DNA from: Humisphaera borealis | GTDB taxonomy: Bacteria; Planctomycetota; Phycisphaerae; Tepidisphaerales; Tepidisphaeraceae | Reading direction: 5' to 3' | Assembly: GCF_015169395.1 (NCBI RefSeq) | Contig: NZ_CP063458.1 | Location: 4,216,001-4,280,000, forward strand | DNA: 64,000 nucleotides | Shown: positions 1-8,747 of the stretch, piece after piece | Position numbering within the stretch: position 1 is the first letter of the stretch | Layout: every line of letters starts with the position of its first letter | The notes under the pieces: generated by a model | Database searches by the model: none | What the model was told of the DNA's origin: nothing | The model's input: only the letters and a program-made list of their open reading frames with translations | Position numbers and translations under genes: made by a program

Positions 1-266
1 GTCTCTTTTTCGTGAAGCGAAAGCTCGGGGCTGGCATGAAAGGACTGGTACAGTTTCTCAAGCGCAGGTGTCTCTCGGTCGACGATAGGTCGGAGCAACT
101 CGGCCGCCGCGACAGGCTCGACGGGTTTCCGTGTCGGCGCGGCAGAATCGGCAAAAACCTCCGATCCTCCCAGAAGCACCGTCGTAATAACTGAGCCAGG
201 CAGCCATGCGGCACACCAACGCAGAATGCCTCGGCCGCAGACACATTTCGAATAACGAGTGTTCAT
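1..266 (-). CDS. M20-family metallopeptidase/amidohydrolase, N-terminal part (cut by the window edge)
   Basis: Reading leftwards from an ATG at 266, 88 codons stay open to the edge. The product starts with a basic, Cys/Trp-containing N-terminus and a hydrophobic stretch (about residues 14-36) followed by A-D-S-A-A, which resembles a signal peptide. After a short linker comes LEKLYQSFHASPELSLHEKE; the L-Y..(F)HA.PELS..E pattern is the hallmark start of M20 amidohydrolases (hippurate hydrolase/carboxypeptidase type), metal-dependent enzymes that cleave acyl-amino acid or peptide bonds. The metal-binding residues lie beyond the edge, so activity cannot be judged. The gene is divergent from the beta-helix gene at 515. 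Confidence 0.7.
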   Translation of the reverse strand, partial: MNTRYSKCVCGRGILRWCAAWLPGSVITTVLLGGSEVFADSAAPTRKPVEPVAAAELLRPIVDRETPALEKLYQSFHASPELSLHEKE

Positions 267-514
267 AGCGTTGCTCCGTCAAAGCGTGGATTTCAGCCGA
301 GGCCGCGGAAGTCTAAACTTTTTCTTGTTTTGCAGGTCGATCTTGCGTGTTTTCCATAGTTGAGCACGGTAACTAGATCACTAAGCGACACTTTCGACCT
401 TCCTGGTCGGGGAGTTTGTTGGCCCTGTTCTTTTCGGTAACGGACGCCGTGGCTGTTGTAGGGCCCGGCGGGCGATCCGTTCCTTTCGACGTACGGTCCA
501 CATTCAGACAGGTG

Positions 515-2860
515 ATGTTCATGCCGCGTTTGTATTCTGCGGTCCTGCGCCATTTCCCAGCCCTGAGCCTTCGAAACCATCGCGTTCACCGCGCTGTCAT
601 CGATACGCTCGAAAGCCGTTCGCTGATGTCCGTTTCATTGGACGCCAGCGGCTTTACGGTCGTTACGCCCGGCGTTTTAGACCGGGTCGTTTACGTCAGT
701 TCATCCAGCGGCGACGACTCAAACTTCGGCTATTCCGCAGTGGCACCTGTCCGGACGATCGGCCAAGCCAAGTCGATGCTCCGCTCCGGGTACGGCGACC
801 AGATGCTGCTCAAGCGGGGTGACACGTTTTACGAGCCTCTGGGCACCTGGGTCAAAGGAGGCCGCAGCGCCGGCGAACCAATGGTCATCGGTACCTACGG
901 CGTCGGCAATCGTCCGGTGCTGGCCACGGGTATCGCCAATGCACTGACGACCGGCACCAGCTCCGTAAAAACGGTCAACCACCTGGTTATCCAGGGCCTT
1001 AAGTTCTGGGCAAATCAGCGAGACCCTTCCGGTGGCGGCTTCACCGGCACGGCCGGGAACGAGGGGCTGCGGCTGTTGTCCGGCACCAACGACCTGCTGC
1101 TCGAGGACGTCGAAGTTGACAGTTACACCACGAACATCACGGCGGCGGGTTTCATCGGGCCGGCAAGCAACATTCGCATTCGCCGAAGCATCATCACCGA
1201 TGCCTACAACACCTCGGGTAACTCGCAGGGGCTGTATATCGAGAATGTCAGCGGATTCACGCTCGAAGACAACGTGATCGACCACAACGGGTGGAACGAC
1301 GCCGTCAGCGGCGGCGGCCGGACCCAGTTCAACCACAACGTCTACATCAAAGAGTCGGTCGGGGGTTTCGTCGCCCGTGGCAATCTGATCTCCAACGCCT
1401 CCAGCCACGGCCTGCAGGCAAGAGCCGGCGGGGTCATCGAGAACAACACGTTCCTCGACAACCCGCTGCACATGAGCTACGGCCTGGTCAACGGCGGGCC
1501 GGTGAAAGCAGGCGGCGTCACCGGACGCATCACCAACAACGTCTTCCAGGGCGGGGGAACCATCGGCTCGCTCGTGCGCGGTTGGGCACTGGACATGAGC
1601 AACGTCGCCTCGGCGACCGTCAGTGGCAATGTCTTCACCGACTCGCCCGCCGCCAGCGGAATGGCCATTTCGCTGAACGTCGTGTCCGGCGTGACAAACC
1701 TCGGCAGCGCGGTCGGGGTGAACAACCTGCTGGTCGAGAACAACGTCATCAACAACTGGACCAAGGGATTGCAGATCGCCGAGGGTCTTGTGGTCGGCGG
1801 CAGCGGGGCGACGGGGCTCAACAACTTCACGTTCCGCAATAACGACATCCAGAACTCGCAGAAGACGACGGTCATGCACGTCGGCGCCGATTTCTCGACC
1901 AGCGAGATCCACCTCTCTGGCAACCGATACCACAGCCCGGCCGGCACGGCGCTGGTCAACATCGGCGGTCCGTCCGCCAAATGGTATCAGTGGGCGCCGG
2001 GTCGTGATTTCGGCAGCAGCGAAACCGACGTGAACTACCCCGGCGGCAACCGCAATGTCGGTAGCTACGGCTCGGCCATCGGACTGGGCTCGGCCAGCGG
2101 ATACGTTTCAGCGGCGAGAAGGCTCGGTGAGAGCAACTGGCAGTCCAACCTGCTGGGCTCGGCGGCGGCGGCGTACGTTCGAAGTGGTTACGGACTGACC
2201 GGAACCGGAACGCCGCCGCCCACCGTTCCACCAACGGTGCCTCCGACGGTTCCACCTACTGTTCCACCTACCGTGCCCCCGACTGTGCCACCCACGGTTC
2301 CACCCACCGTCCCCCCGACGGTGCCGCCCACCGTTCCACCACCTCCGCCAACGTCCGCGACGACGCTGGTGCCGACCGAAGACGCGACCATTCGCGGCGG
2401 GGCGTACGCCGGGCAGAACTTCGGGTCGGCAACCACGATTGAGGTCCGACAGGCGTCGGTGGTCGACAACTCGCGAATGACCTACCTGAAGTTCGACGTG
2501 TCGAAGTTCAGCACCATTTCGTCCGCCATGCTCTACCTCAAGGGAAACGCCATGCAGTCCGGCAGCATGCAGGTAGAGGTCTGGGCGGCGGCCAACGATA
2601 ACTGGGCCGAGAACACGATCACATGGAACAACGACCCCGGCACGAAGGGGACAAAGATCGCGTCGTTTAACGCCGCCGTCACCGGATCGACCGCCACGAC
2701 ATACTCGGCCAACCTGTCGTCGTTCTTCACGGCCGCCAAGATAGCGGGAGAGAAGACGATCTCGCTGGTGCTGTTGTCCACAGTCACGTCCACAACGGCC
2801 GGTCAGTTCACCAGCAGTGAAGGCGGGGCGAGCGGGCCGTATCTGTCGGTCAAGGCGTAA
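515..2860 (+). CDS. Secreted right-handed beta-helix protein with LEPR-type N-terminus and C-terminal DNRLRE domain
   Basis: About 781 aa. Near residue 35 it has the planctomycete motif TLESRSLMS, followed by a stretch of pectate-lyase-like parallel beta-helix repeats (roughly residues 60-560: many N-x-[FVI]-x-x-N and 'I.NN.F' turns, e.g. VENNVINN, TFRNNDI). A linker of ten Pro-Pro-Thr-Val units leads to a C-terminal domain (about 617-781) beginning TEDATIRGG and containing YLKFDVS and WAENTITWNNDP, typical of DNRLRE domains. Such proteins are usually extracellular polysaccharide-binding or -cleaving; no catalytic residue could be assigned. The frame is open back to a TTG at 416; the ATGs at 515 and 521 are preferred because the motif then sits near the N-terminus. 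Confidence 0.85.
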   Translation: MFMPRLYSAVLRHFPALSLRNHRVHRAVIDTLESRSLMSVSLDASGFTVVTPGVLDRVVYVSSSSGDDSNFGYSAVAPVRTIGQAKSMLRSGYGDQMLLKRGDTFYEPLGTWVKGGRSAGEPMVIGTYGVGNRPVLATGIANALTTGTSSVKTVNHLVIQGLKFWANQRDPSGGGFTGTAGNEGLRLLSGTNDLLLEDVEVDSYTTNITAAGFIGPASNIRIRRSIITDAYNTSGNSQGLYIENVSGFTLEDNVIDHNGWNDAVSGGGRTQFNHNVYIKESVGGFVARGNLISNASSHGLQARAGGVIENNTFLDNPLHMSYGLVNGGPVKAGGVTGRITNNVFQGGGTIGSLVRGWALDMSNVASATVSGNVFTDSPAASGMAISLNVVSGVTNLGSAVGVNNLLVENNVINNWTKGLQIAEGLVVGGSGATGLNNFTFRNNDIQNSQKTTVMHVGADFSTSEIHLSGNRYHSPAGTALVNIGGPSAKWYQWAPGRDFGSSETDVNYPGGNRNVGSYGSAIGLGSASGYVSAARRLGESNWQSNLLGSAAAAYVRSGYGLTGTGTPPPTVPPTVPPTVPPTVPPTVPPTVPPTVPPTVPPTVPPTVPPPPPTSATTLVPTEDATIRGGAYAGQNFGSATTIEVRQASVVDNSRMTYLKFDVSKFSTISSAMLYLKGNAMQSGSMQVEVWAAANDNWAENTITWNNDPGTKGTKIASFNAAVTGSTATTYSANLSSFFTAAKIAGEKTISLVLLSTVTSTTAGQFTSSEGGASGPYLSVKA
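2216..2335 (+). repeat. Ten in-frame 12-bp repeats encoding Pro-Pro-Thr-Val
   Basis: Ten consecutive codon quartets of the form CCN-CCN-ACN-GTN. Third positions vary, so the repeat is kept at protein level. It forms a stiff linker between the beta-helix and DNRLRE domains; the same unit recurs 19 times in the gene at 30691. Confidence 0.9.
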
Positions 2861-2909
2861 GGACCTGCCGTGAGCTGCCCCGAGCACGGCCAAAGTCTTA
2901 CTGGTGGTG

Positions 2910-3104
2910 AGGCCCGAAGGGCCATGATCCTATAGCCCAGCCCGCAGGGCTGGGTTTCGAGATCGAATGATTTAAAGCCCTGAAAGGACGGGATAATGAC
3001 GCCGGGCGGGCACGTTATATCCCGGCCTTTCGGGCCTCTTTGGATCGATGACACCATGACCCAGCCCGATGGGCTGGGCTATAGAATCTCAGCCCCTTGG
3101 GCCT
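2910..3104. repeat. Pair of inverted two-stem palindromic units
   Basis: The 298-bp gap between the beta-helix gene and gatB holds no gene but is full of short palindromes. One two-stem unit lies at 3060-3104 (CCCAGCCC-3 nt-GGGCTGGG, then CTATAGAATCTC, then AGCCCCTTGGGCCT). An inverted copy is at 2910-2954. Related units occur at 19941-19985 and 58483-58520. Confidence 0.75.
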
Positions 3105-3158
3105 GAAAAACTTAGATCCCTTGGGAATCCATCGCGGCCCGTTTCGCCCCCCGGAATC

Positions 3159-4640
3159 TCACTTTACCTTCGCGTCCAGCCGCTCGCCGACGATCTTCGC
3201 GTTCAGCCCCTTGGCTTTCTTCATGATCATGCCGATCAATGCGCCGCGAGCCTGCTGCTTCCCGCCGCGATAGTCCTGCAGGCTCTTGGGGTTCTCGGCG
3301 ATCAACTCGTCCACCAGGCGGTCGACCTCGCCGGTATCGGTGGACTGAATGAGGCCCAGCGACGCGGCCGCCTGCTCGGCCGAGCGGTCCTGCTCGGCGA
3401 GGGATGCGATGATCGTCTTGGCCGTCTCCTTGTTCCCGGCAAGCTTGCCGGCGGCCACAAGACCGGCGATTTCCGCCAGCCGAGTTGGCGCGACGCCGAC
3501 CGCGGTTGCCGCGGTGCCTCGCTCGTTGGCGATTTCACGGAGCGTTTCCATCAGCGTGCTGGCCCGCCTGGCGTCGGCACCGGCGGCGAGGATCTGCTCG
3601 AAGTAGTCGCCAGTCGCCCTGTCGCCGGCCAGGATCGCCGCGTCCTTCGCGTTCAGACCAAGCGCGGACTCATAACGCTTGCGCCGCGCCCGCGGCAACT
3701 CGCCGACTTGCGACTTGAGTTCGTTCAGCCATTCATCGGACACTTCGACGGGCATCAGGTCCGGATCGGGGAAGTAGCGGTAGTCGTCGGCGTCTTCCTT
3801 GTCGCGCTGCCAGTAGGTCGCGCCGGCGTTTTCGTCCCAGCCGTAGGTGCTCTTTTTGCCCAGCGTTCCGGTGTCTTCCCACGCGTGGATCTGCCGCTGA
3901 AGCTCGAACGCCGTCGCTCGCTCGACGACGGAGAAGCTGTTGAGGTTCTTCACCTCGGTGATTGCGGTCTTGTGGACGACGCCCTTGTCGTCCGTGATGT
4001 GGACATTGATGTTGGGCTCGAACCGCATGTGCCCCATCTGCATTTGCCCCTCGGAAACGCCGAGGAATTGCACCAGCTTCTGGAGCTCCTGCGCGAAGAG
4101 CGCCACCTGCTTTGCGGTCGTGAAGTCGGGCTCGGTGACGATTTCCAGCAGGGGCGTTCCGGCCCGGTTGAGATCGACGATGCTGTGATCGATCCGAAAC
4201 CCGCCTGGTGCTTCGTGCAGCAGCTTGCCGGCGTCTTCTTCCAGATGTGCCCGGCGGATGCGGATGGGCACGATCTGCCCCGTCTCATCCTCGAGTTCGA
4301 ACACGCCAGGGCCGCACAACGGCTCATCGTACTGGCTGATCTGGTAGTTCTTGGGCAGGTCGGGGTAGTAGTAGCTCTTGCGGTCCCACTTGGTGTGCTT
4401 TGCGATCTGACATCCCAACGCCAGTCCGACCTTGATCGACGATTCGACCGCCGCCTTGTTCATCACTGGCAACACGCCAGGCAAACCGAGAATGACCGGA
4501 TTGACCAGGCTGTTGGGGTCGGCACCGAAGTGCGTCGCGCCGTTGGGGGCGGCGGTGAACATCTTGGTTTGCGTCGCGAGCTGGACGTGGATTTCCAGGC
4601 CGACGAGTACCTTGAACGATTTGCAGACGCGTGCGGACAA
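3159..4640 (-). CDS. gatB: Aspartyl/glutamyl-tRNA amidotransferase subunit B
   Basis: GatB of the GatCAB transamidase, which converts Glu-tRNA(Gln) and Asp-tRNA(Asn) to the amidated forms. 493 aa from the proposed start, the usual family length. Family blocks are visible in order: VGLEIHVQLATQTKMF at the N-terminus, SYYYPDLPKNYQISQYD, RAHLEEDAGKLLH, LNRAGTPLLEIVTEPD, GVSEGQMQMGHMRFEPN and YRYFPDPDL; the C-terminal ~150 residues form the YqeY-like tRNA-binding tail. The frame is open to 4769, but the only well-placed initiator is a TTG at 4640 with AAGGAGAGG about 10 nt upstream, putting VLVGLEIHV near residue 10 as in other GatB proteins. No gatA or gatC lies nearby. Confidence 0.95.
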   Translation of the reverse strand: MSARVCKSFKVLVGLEIHVQLATQTKMFTAAPNGATHFGADPNSLVNPVILGLPGVLPVMNKAAVESSIKVGLALGCQIAKHTKWDRKSYYYPDLPKNYQISQYDEPLCGPGVFELEDETGQIVPIRIRRAHLEEDAGKLLHEAPGGFRIDHSIVDLNRAGTPLLEIVTEPDFTTAKQVALFAQELQKLVQFLGVSEGQMQMGHMRFEPNINVHITDDKGVVHKTAITEVKNLNSFSVVERATAFELQRQIHAWEDTGTLGKKSTYGWDENAGATYWQRDKEDADDYRYFPDPDLMPVEVSDEWLNELKSQVGELPRARRKRYESALGLNAKDAAILAGDRATGDYFEQILAAGADARRASTLMETLREIANERGTAATAVGVAPTRLAEIAGLVAAGKLAGNKETAKTIIASLAEQDRSAEQAAASLGLIQSTDTGEVDRLVDELIAENPKSLQDYRGGKQQARGALIGMIMKKAKGLNAKIVGERLDAKVK

Positions 4641-4753
4641 GCGGGCACCTCTCCTTGTACGAATCAGACGCCGGTTATAGCGACGGCGGATGTGAAGGGA
4701 AACCTGTGTGGGGATGGCATCGCGTGCTCGCTCGAATTGACGACTGTAAAACG

Positions 4754-4787
4754 AAGAAGGAGGCCACATTGCTGTGGCCTCCTTCTT
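4754..4787 (-). terminator. Strong hairpin terminator after the RRM gene
   Basis: Perfect 15-bp stem (4754-4768 with 4773-4787) and a 4-nt loop. Read on the minus strand it lies about 65 bp past the stop of the RRM gene and is followed by CGTTTTAC, so it should end that transcript before gatB. Confidence 0.75.
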
Positions 4788-4849
4788 TTGCTTATGCGTG
4801 ATCAGCCATGGCCGGGGCCGGGCGTGATTTTGCGTGAGCGTAGGGTGAT

Positions 4850-5272
4850 TTAGAAGCGCTTGCCGCGGCCACCGCCGCCGCCGCCGTAACCACCACCACC
4901 GCCGCCGCCGCCGTAGCCACCGCCACCGCTGCGACCGCCGCCACCACCACCGTAGCCGCCGCCACCGCTGCGACCGCCGCCACCACCACCGTAGCCGCCG
5001 CCGCCACCGCCACGGGGGCGATCTTCGCGGGGCTTGGCTTCGTTGACGGTGAGGCTGCGGCCGTCATGCTCCTGGCCGTTGAGGGCGGCGATGACCGCCT
5101 GGGCCTCTTCGTCCGACGCCATCTGCACAAAGCCGAAGCCCTTGCTGCGGCCGCTATCGCGGTCCTGGATGACTTCGGCGCTGGAGACGGTGCCGTGCTG
5201 GCTGCACAGCTGTTCAAGGTCCGAGCTGGTGACGTTATAGCTCAGGTTACCGACGTACAATTTGCTACCCAT
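4850..5272 (-). CDS. Single-RRM RNA-binding protein with glycine-rich tail
   Basis: 140 aa. One RNA-recognition motif (residues 1-80) with RNP2 = LYVGNL (5-10) and RNP1 = KGFGFVQM (about 44-51), both carrying the aromatic residues that stack on RNA. The rest is a tail of Gly runs broken by single Tyr and Arg/Ser (GGGGYGGGG, GGGRSGGGG), ending GRGKRF. The layout matches the small Rbp proteins of cyanobacteria and planctomycetes, linked in those groups to cold response or RNA chaperoning. AGGAG sits 7 nt before the ATG. The gene is monocistronic, with a hairpin terminator downstream. Target RNAs cannot be inferred from sequence. Confidence 0.92.
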   Translation of the reverse strand: MGSKLYVGNLSYNVTSSDLEQLCSQHGTVSSAEVIQDRDSGRSKGFGFVQMASDEEAQAVIAALNGQEHDGRSLTVNEAKPREDRPRGGGGGGYGGGGGGRSGGGGYGGGGGGRSGGGGYGGGGGGGGYGGGGGGRGKRF

Positions 5273-5597
5273 AATTAAGCTCCTATTGCTTCTTGGGCGC
5301 TGGAACCCGCCGTTTGGCTTTCCGGGTTCCCAGGTGAAAGAGGCCGACGTTCCGGCCCAGAAGGTAGGAGAGAGAGAGACAGGCAGTTGCAGGCGGAGGG
5401 CCTATGGCAGACCGTCGAAGCTGGCGACTCGTTCGTCAACCGTACCAGAGGACAGTGTAACTGACAGTTGTAAGTCTTGCTAATCGCGCAGCGAAAATAA
5501 TTTACGGAATTTCGGTCGGTGCCTCCAGGTGCGGCGTCATAGCGTTATTCCGCGCGCCTTTTGCTCTCAAGTTTCTCGCGCCTTGGCGACCGAATCC
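5273..5597. other. Intergenic region upstream of the RRM gene
   Basis: 325 bp containing the ribosome site and presumably the promoter and leader of the RRM gene (minus strand), plus the downstream flank of the kinase-like gene. No convincing ORF, RNA gene or clear promoter pair was found. Confidence 0.5.
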
Positions 5598-6374
5598 TCA
5601 GTTCTCGTTGCATTCTGCTGCCGTTTCCATCACTCGTGGCAGTTCCAGGCGCACTTCGGCGTCCCTCTGGTTGTATTGCAGTCTGCCACCCATCGCCTCT
5701 GCCAGGCGGGCGGTCAAACGCAGCGCGTTCAGCGAAGTCGACTTGTCGTCGCGTACTTCCTTTACGTCGAGTTGGGACATTACCTCCGACACGGCTTTCT
5801 GCGGCGGCGTGAATCGCACGTGCAGCGTGGCGGTCGGCGGCGACCGATCGCCCGTGCCCGACACGGTCGCGTCGCCGTCAAGCCCCGGCTCTCTGATCTC
5901 GATACCCATTTCCGCGTCGCGCCCCAGATCGATCATGCCGTGCAGCAGCCGCTGCACCGCAAGGTGCAGAAGCACTGGGTCGGCGCGGACGGCCAGGTCC
6001 GAAGCCGGCAGATCAGCCAGTGACACATGCCGGCGATGGGCCCTGGCGTTAAGGAATTGCTTCATCACATCGCGAACGATGTCGCAAAGATTCTGCGGCG
6101 CGAACTCGGCGGCGGCCTTCTTCGCTAACGATTTGCGGGCCACGCCGACCAGTTCCAGCTGATACAGCGTCCGGTTGACCGACGTGCGGACATGGTCCAG
6201 GTCGCCGAGCGTGTCGCCGAACACCTGGGCCAGTTCCGGCCGGGCACCGACCTGCCGCCGTACGTAGTCGACGGTCAGCAGCAGGGCATTAAGTTCCCCC
6301 CGAAGGTCGTGGACCACCACCCCCTGGTACTCCAGAAGCAACTCGGCACACGCATTGGCTGGTTCTGAGCTCAT
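5598..6374 (-). CDS. Degenerate sensor histidine kinase-like protein
   Basis: 258 aa, cytosolic, no membrane segment or sensor domain. The N-terminal half resembles a HisKA dimerisation helix: VVVHDLRGELNALLLTVDYV (about 16-35) has His followed by D-L-R, where canonical kinases have H-E-L-R-T-P. The C-terminal half ends with LNALRLTARLAEAMGGRLQYN, matching the last ATPase-domain helix (GLGLAI..LVEAMGG). The N-box position reads LAVQRLLHGMIDLG without the Asn, and no DxGxG box is visible. It is probably catalytically impaired in ATP binding and may act as a phosphotransfer or scaffold protein. No response regulator is adjacent. Confidence 0.6.
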   Translation of the reverse strand: MSSEPANACAELLLEYQGVVVHDLRGELNALLLTVDYVRRQVGARPELAQVFGDTLGDLDHVRTSVNRTLYQLELVGVARKSLAKKAAAEFAPQNLCDIVRDVMKQFLNARAHRRHVSLADLPASDLAVRADPVLLHLAVQRLLHGMIDLGRDAEMGIEIREPGLDGDATVSGTGDRSPPTATLHVRFTPPQKAVSEVMSQLDVKEVRDDKSTSLNALRLTARLAEAMGGRLQYNQRDAEVRLELPRVMETAAECNEN

Positions 6375-6535
6375 GAAAAGTGACTTCGGTTAGGTTCGGA
6401 CTTCCTGGCATTACCTGTACGTTAAGCACATCAAGTCGATGGTCGGCGGCGAGTCGTCTGGGCATTATTGTGTGCGCAACACCGCTCGGTCGGGCCTGAA
6501 GAATTATTCACGCCGGGCTGCCCGGTGACCCTCCC

Positions 6536-6564
6536 TTGTGTCTGGTCGGCGTTCGCCATAGAAT
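6536..6564 (+). promoter_or_regulatory. Putative sigma70 promoter for rpsA
   Basis: TTGTGT and TAGAAT separated by exactly 17 bp, about 150 bp before the rpsA start. It lies in the 335-bp gap between two divergent genes, which holds no other recognisable feature. Confidence 0.4.
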
Positions 6565-6730
6565 CCCGGATTCGCGCAAGGCGGAGGGTAATCCTTGCAC
6601 AACGTGACGTCTCCGGCACCGCGTGGATGCCGCAGGCTTGGTTTTCTGGCCACGCTATCAGTCCCGGATGCGGCCGGGCGGTTCTATTTTGTCGTAAGTA
6701 CGCTCCCGCGTGAGCGTCAAAAATCTCCCC

Positions 6731-8587
6731 ATGGTCGATTACAACCTCATCAACTCCTTCGGAAACCTCGACGACGAGCTCGACTCAGCCGTTGCCACCG
6801 TCTACGGCAACAGCGATCTTGACCTCGACAAGCTCGTCAAGGGCGGCGAAGTCCAGGACCTGGTTTCCGGAAACATCATCAAGGGCATCATCAGTGCCCG
6901 CGTCAGCGACGACTTCGTCGTTGACCTCGGCCGCAAGTCTGAAGGTATCCTCGAAAAGGGCGAGTTCGACGAGCCCGAAAAAGTGCAGATCGGTGACGAA
7001 GTCCAGGTCCTCGTCGAGGACGTGGACGGCGATCATGACCAGGTGCGGATCTCGAAACGCAAAGCGGATCGGATCATCAACTGGGAAGCGATCATGAAGT
7101 CCAAGAAGGAGGGGGATCCGGTTCACGGCAAGGTCACCAAGAAGATCAAGGGTGGCTTGCTGGTCGATATCGGCGTGCCCGTCTTCCTTCCGGCCTCGCA
7201 GGTGGACATCCGCCGGCCGGGCGAGATCAGCGATTGGATCGGCCGCGACATCGACGCGATGATCCTCAAGATCGACGAAGAACGCCGCAACATCGTCATC
7301 AGCCGCCGCAAGATGATCGAAGTGCAGCGTGAAGAGCTGAAGAAGAAGACGCTGGAAGGCCTGAAGATTGGCGACATCGTCAAGGGCACCGTGAAGAACA
7401 TCGCCGACTTCGGCGCGTTCATCGACCTCGGCGGTATCGACGGCCTGCTGCACATCACCGACATGTCCTGGGGCCGGCTGAACCACCCCAGCGAGATGCT
7501 CAAGATCGACCAGGAACTGGAAGTCAAGGTTCTGTCGATCGACATGGGCAAGGAAAAGATCGCCCTCGGCTTGAAGCAGAAGGATGCTTCGCCGTGGGAG
7601 AACATCGAGCAGAAGTACCCGGTGGGCTCGGTCCACGACGGCGAAGTCGTCAACATCATGTCGTACGGCGCGTTCGTGAAGCTGGAAGAAGGCGTCGAAG
7701 GCCTGGTGCACATCTCCGAGATGAGCTGGACTAAGCGCATCAACCACCCGTCGGAAGTGGTGACCCAGAACATGAAGGCCCAGGTCAAGGTCCTGGAGAT
7801 CAACAAGGAGAAGCAGGAAATCTCGCTCGGCATGAAGCAGGTCGAGGAGAACCCCTGGGAACGCGTCGCCGAGAAGTACCCGCCCGGATCGGTCATCGCC
7901 GGCAAGGTGCGGAACATCGCCAACTACGGCGCGTTCGTCGAGATCGAAGAAGGCATCGACGGCCTGCTGCACGTCAGCGACCTGTCGTGGACGAAGAAGA
8001 TCGGCCACCCGAGCGAAGTGCTCAAGAAGGGCGAGCAGATCCAGGCCGTCGTTCTCAGCGTGGACCAGGAAAAGCAGCGTATCGCGCTGGGCCTGAAGCA
8101 GATGCAGGAAGATCCGTGGCAGACGGTCATCCCGCAGAACTACCGCCCGGGCATGGTCGTGCACGGCCAGGTCACCAAGATCGCCAACTTCGGCGTCTTC
8201 GTGGAACTGGAACCGGGCCTGGAAGGCCTGCTGCATATCTCGGAAATCTCGGATGCCAAGATCGAGAAGCCGGAAGATGCGGTCAAGGTCGGCCAGGAGG
8301 TCGAAGTCAAGATCCTGCGTGTCGACAGCGACGAGCGCAAGATCGGCCTGTCGCTCAAGCGAGCCGCTTGGGCGCAGGAAGAAGAGAGCGCGAAGAGGAC
8401 CGCAAGGTCCGCGCCGAGAAGCGCGGCCTCCGCGGCGGTCTGGAAGGCGGCGAGCAGTCCAGCGGCCTGGGCGATCTCAAGATCGGCGGCGCTGCTGCCG
8501 AAGGCGAATCGGCCGACGGCGACGAGGCGGCGGAGTAATCCTGCCAAGCCGAGCCGCGACGGAAACGTCGCAGCGATAGCGAGCTAG
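6731..8587 (+). CDS. rpsA: 30S ribosomal protein S1 (C-terminal end frameshifted as sequenced)
   Basis: Six consecutive S1/OB-fold domains, each about 70-85 residues with the G.V..I..FG.FV.L..G..GL.H.S pattern (for example IADFGAFIDLGGIDGLLHI and IANFGVFVELEPGLEGLLHI). S1 brings mRNA to the 30S subunit. The last OB fold ends at IGLSLKRAAWAQEEE. Beyond about 8386 this frame turns into an Arg/Ala/Ser-rich sequence that is not S1-like. The -1 frame instead gives an acidic, Gly/Glu-rich tail (KRGLRGGLEGGEQSS, LGDLKIGG, ending DEAAE at 8538). One extra G in the GAAGAAGAG run would restore a 602-aa protein. A GTG at 6710 is an alternative start; neither start has a clear ribosome site. Confidence 0.93.
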   Translation: MVDYNLINSFGNLDDELDSAVATVYGNSDLDLDKLVKGGEVQDLVSGNIIKGIISARVSDDFVVDLGRKSEGILEKGEFDEPEKVQIGDEVQVLVEDVDGDHDQVRISKRKADRIINWEAIMKSKKEGDPVHGKVTKKIKGGLLVDIGVPVFLPASQVDIRRPGEISDWIGRDIDAMILKIDEERRNIVISRRKMIEVQREELKKKTLEGLKIGDIVKGTVKNIADFGAFIDLGGIDGLLHITDMSWGRLNHPSEMLKIDQELEVKVLSIDMGKEKIALGLKQKDASPWENIEQKYPVGSVHDGEVVNIMSYGAFVKLEEGVEGLVHISEMSWTKRINHPSEVVTQNMKAQVKVLEINKEKQEISLGMKQVEENPWERVAEKYPPGSVIAGKVRNIANYGAFVEIEEGIDGLLHVSDLSWTKKIGHPSEVLKKGEQIQAVVLSVDQEKQRIALGLKQMQEDPWQTVIPQNYRPGMVVHGQVTKIANFGVFVELEPGLEGLLHISEISDAKIEKPEDAVKVGQEVEVKILRVDSDERKIGLSLKRAAWAQEEESAKRTARSAPRSAASAAVWKAASSPAAWAISRSAALLPKANRPTATRRRSNPAKPSRDGNVAAIAS

Positions 8588-8593
8588 AAAATG

Positions 8594-8624
8594 AAGCCGG
8601 GAAGGGCATTGCCCTTCCCGGCTT
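8594..8624 (+). terminator. Rho-independent terminator of rpsA
   Basis: AAGCCGGGAAGGGCA and TGCCCTTCCCGGCTT form a perfect stem with a minimal loop, followed by TGTTCT, shortly after the rpsA stop. Confidence 0.8.
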
Positions 8625-8747
8625 TGTTCTGCGCCAGGAAATCGTCACCTCTTCCATTAATCCCGGGGAGGTTTAGAACGGGGTTGCTTCCAACGAGCTT
8701 CCCGGCGCGTGACGTTCTGCTCGTTCTCGTTCAGACTGTCGGTCGCC

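Noticed and set aside
3069-4853. 594-codon open frame opposite gatB
   Set aside because: It is antisense to a fully conserved GatB and arises from high-GC codon bias; the translation has no known domain.
6785-8236. 483-codon open frame opposite rpsA
   Set aside because: It mirrors the repeated S1 domains on the opposite strand; no ribosome site or family match.
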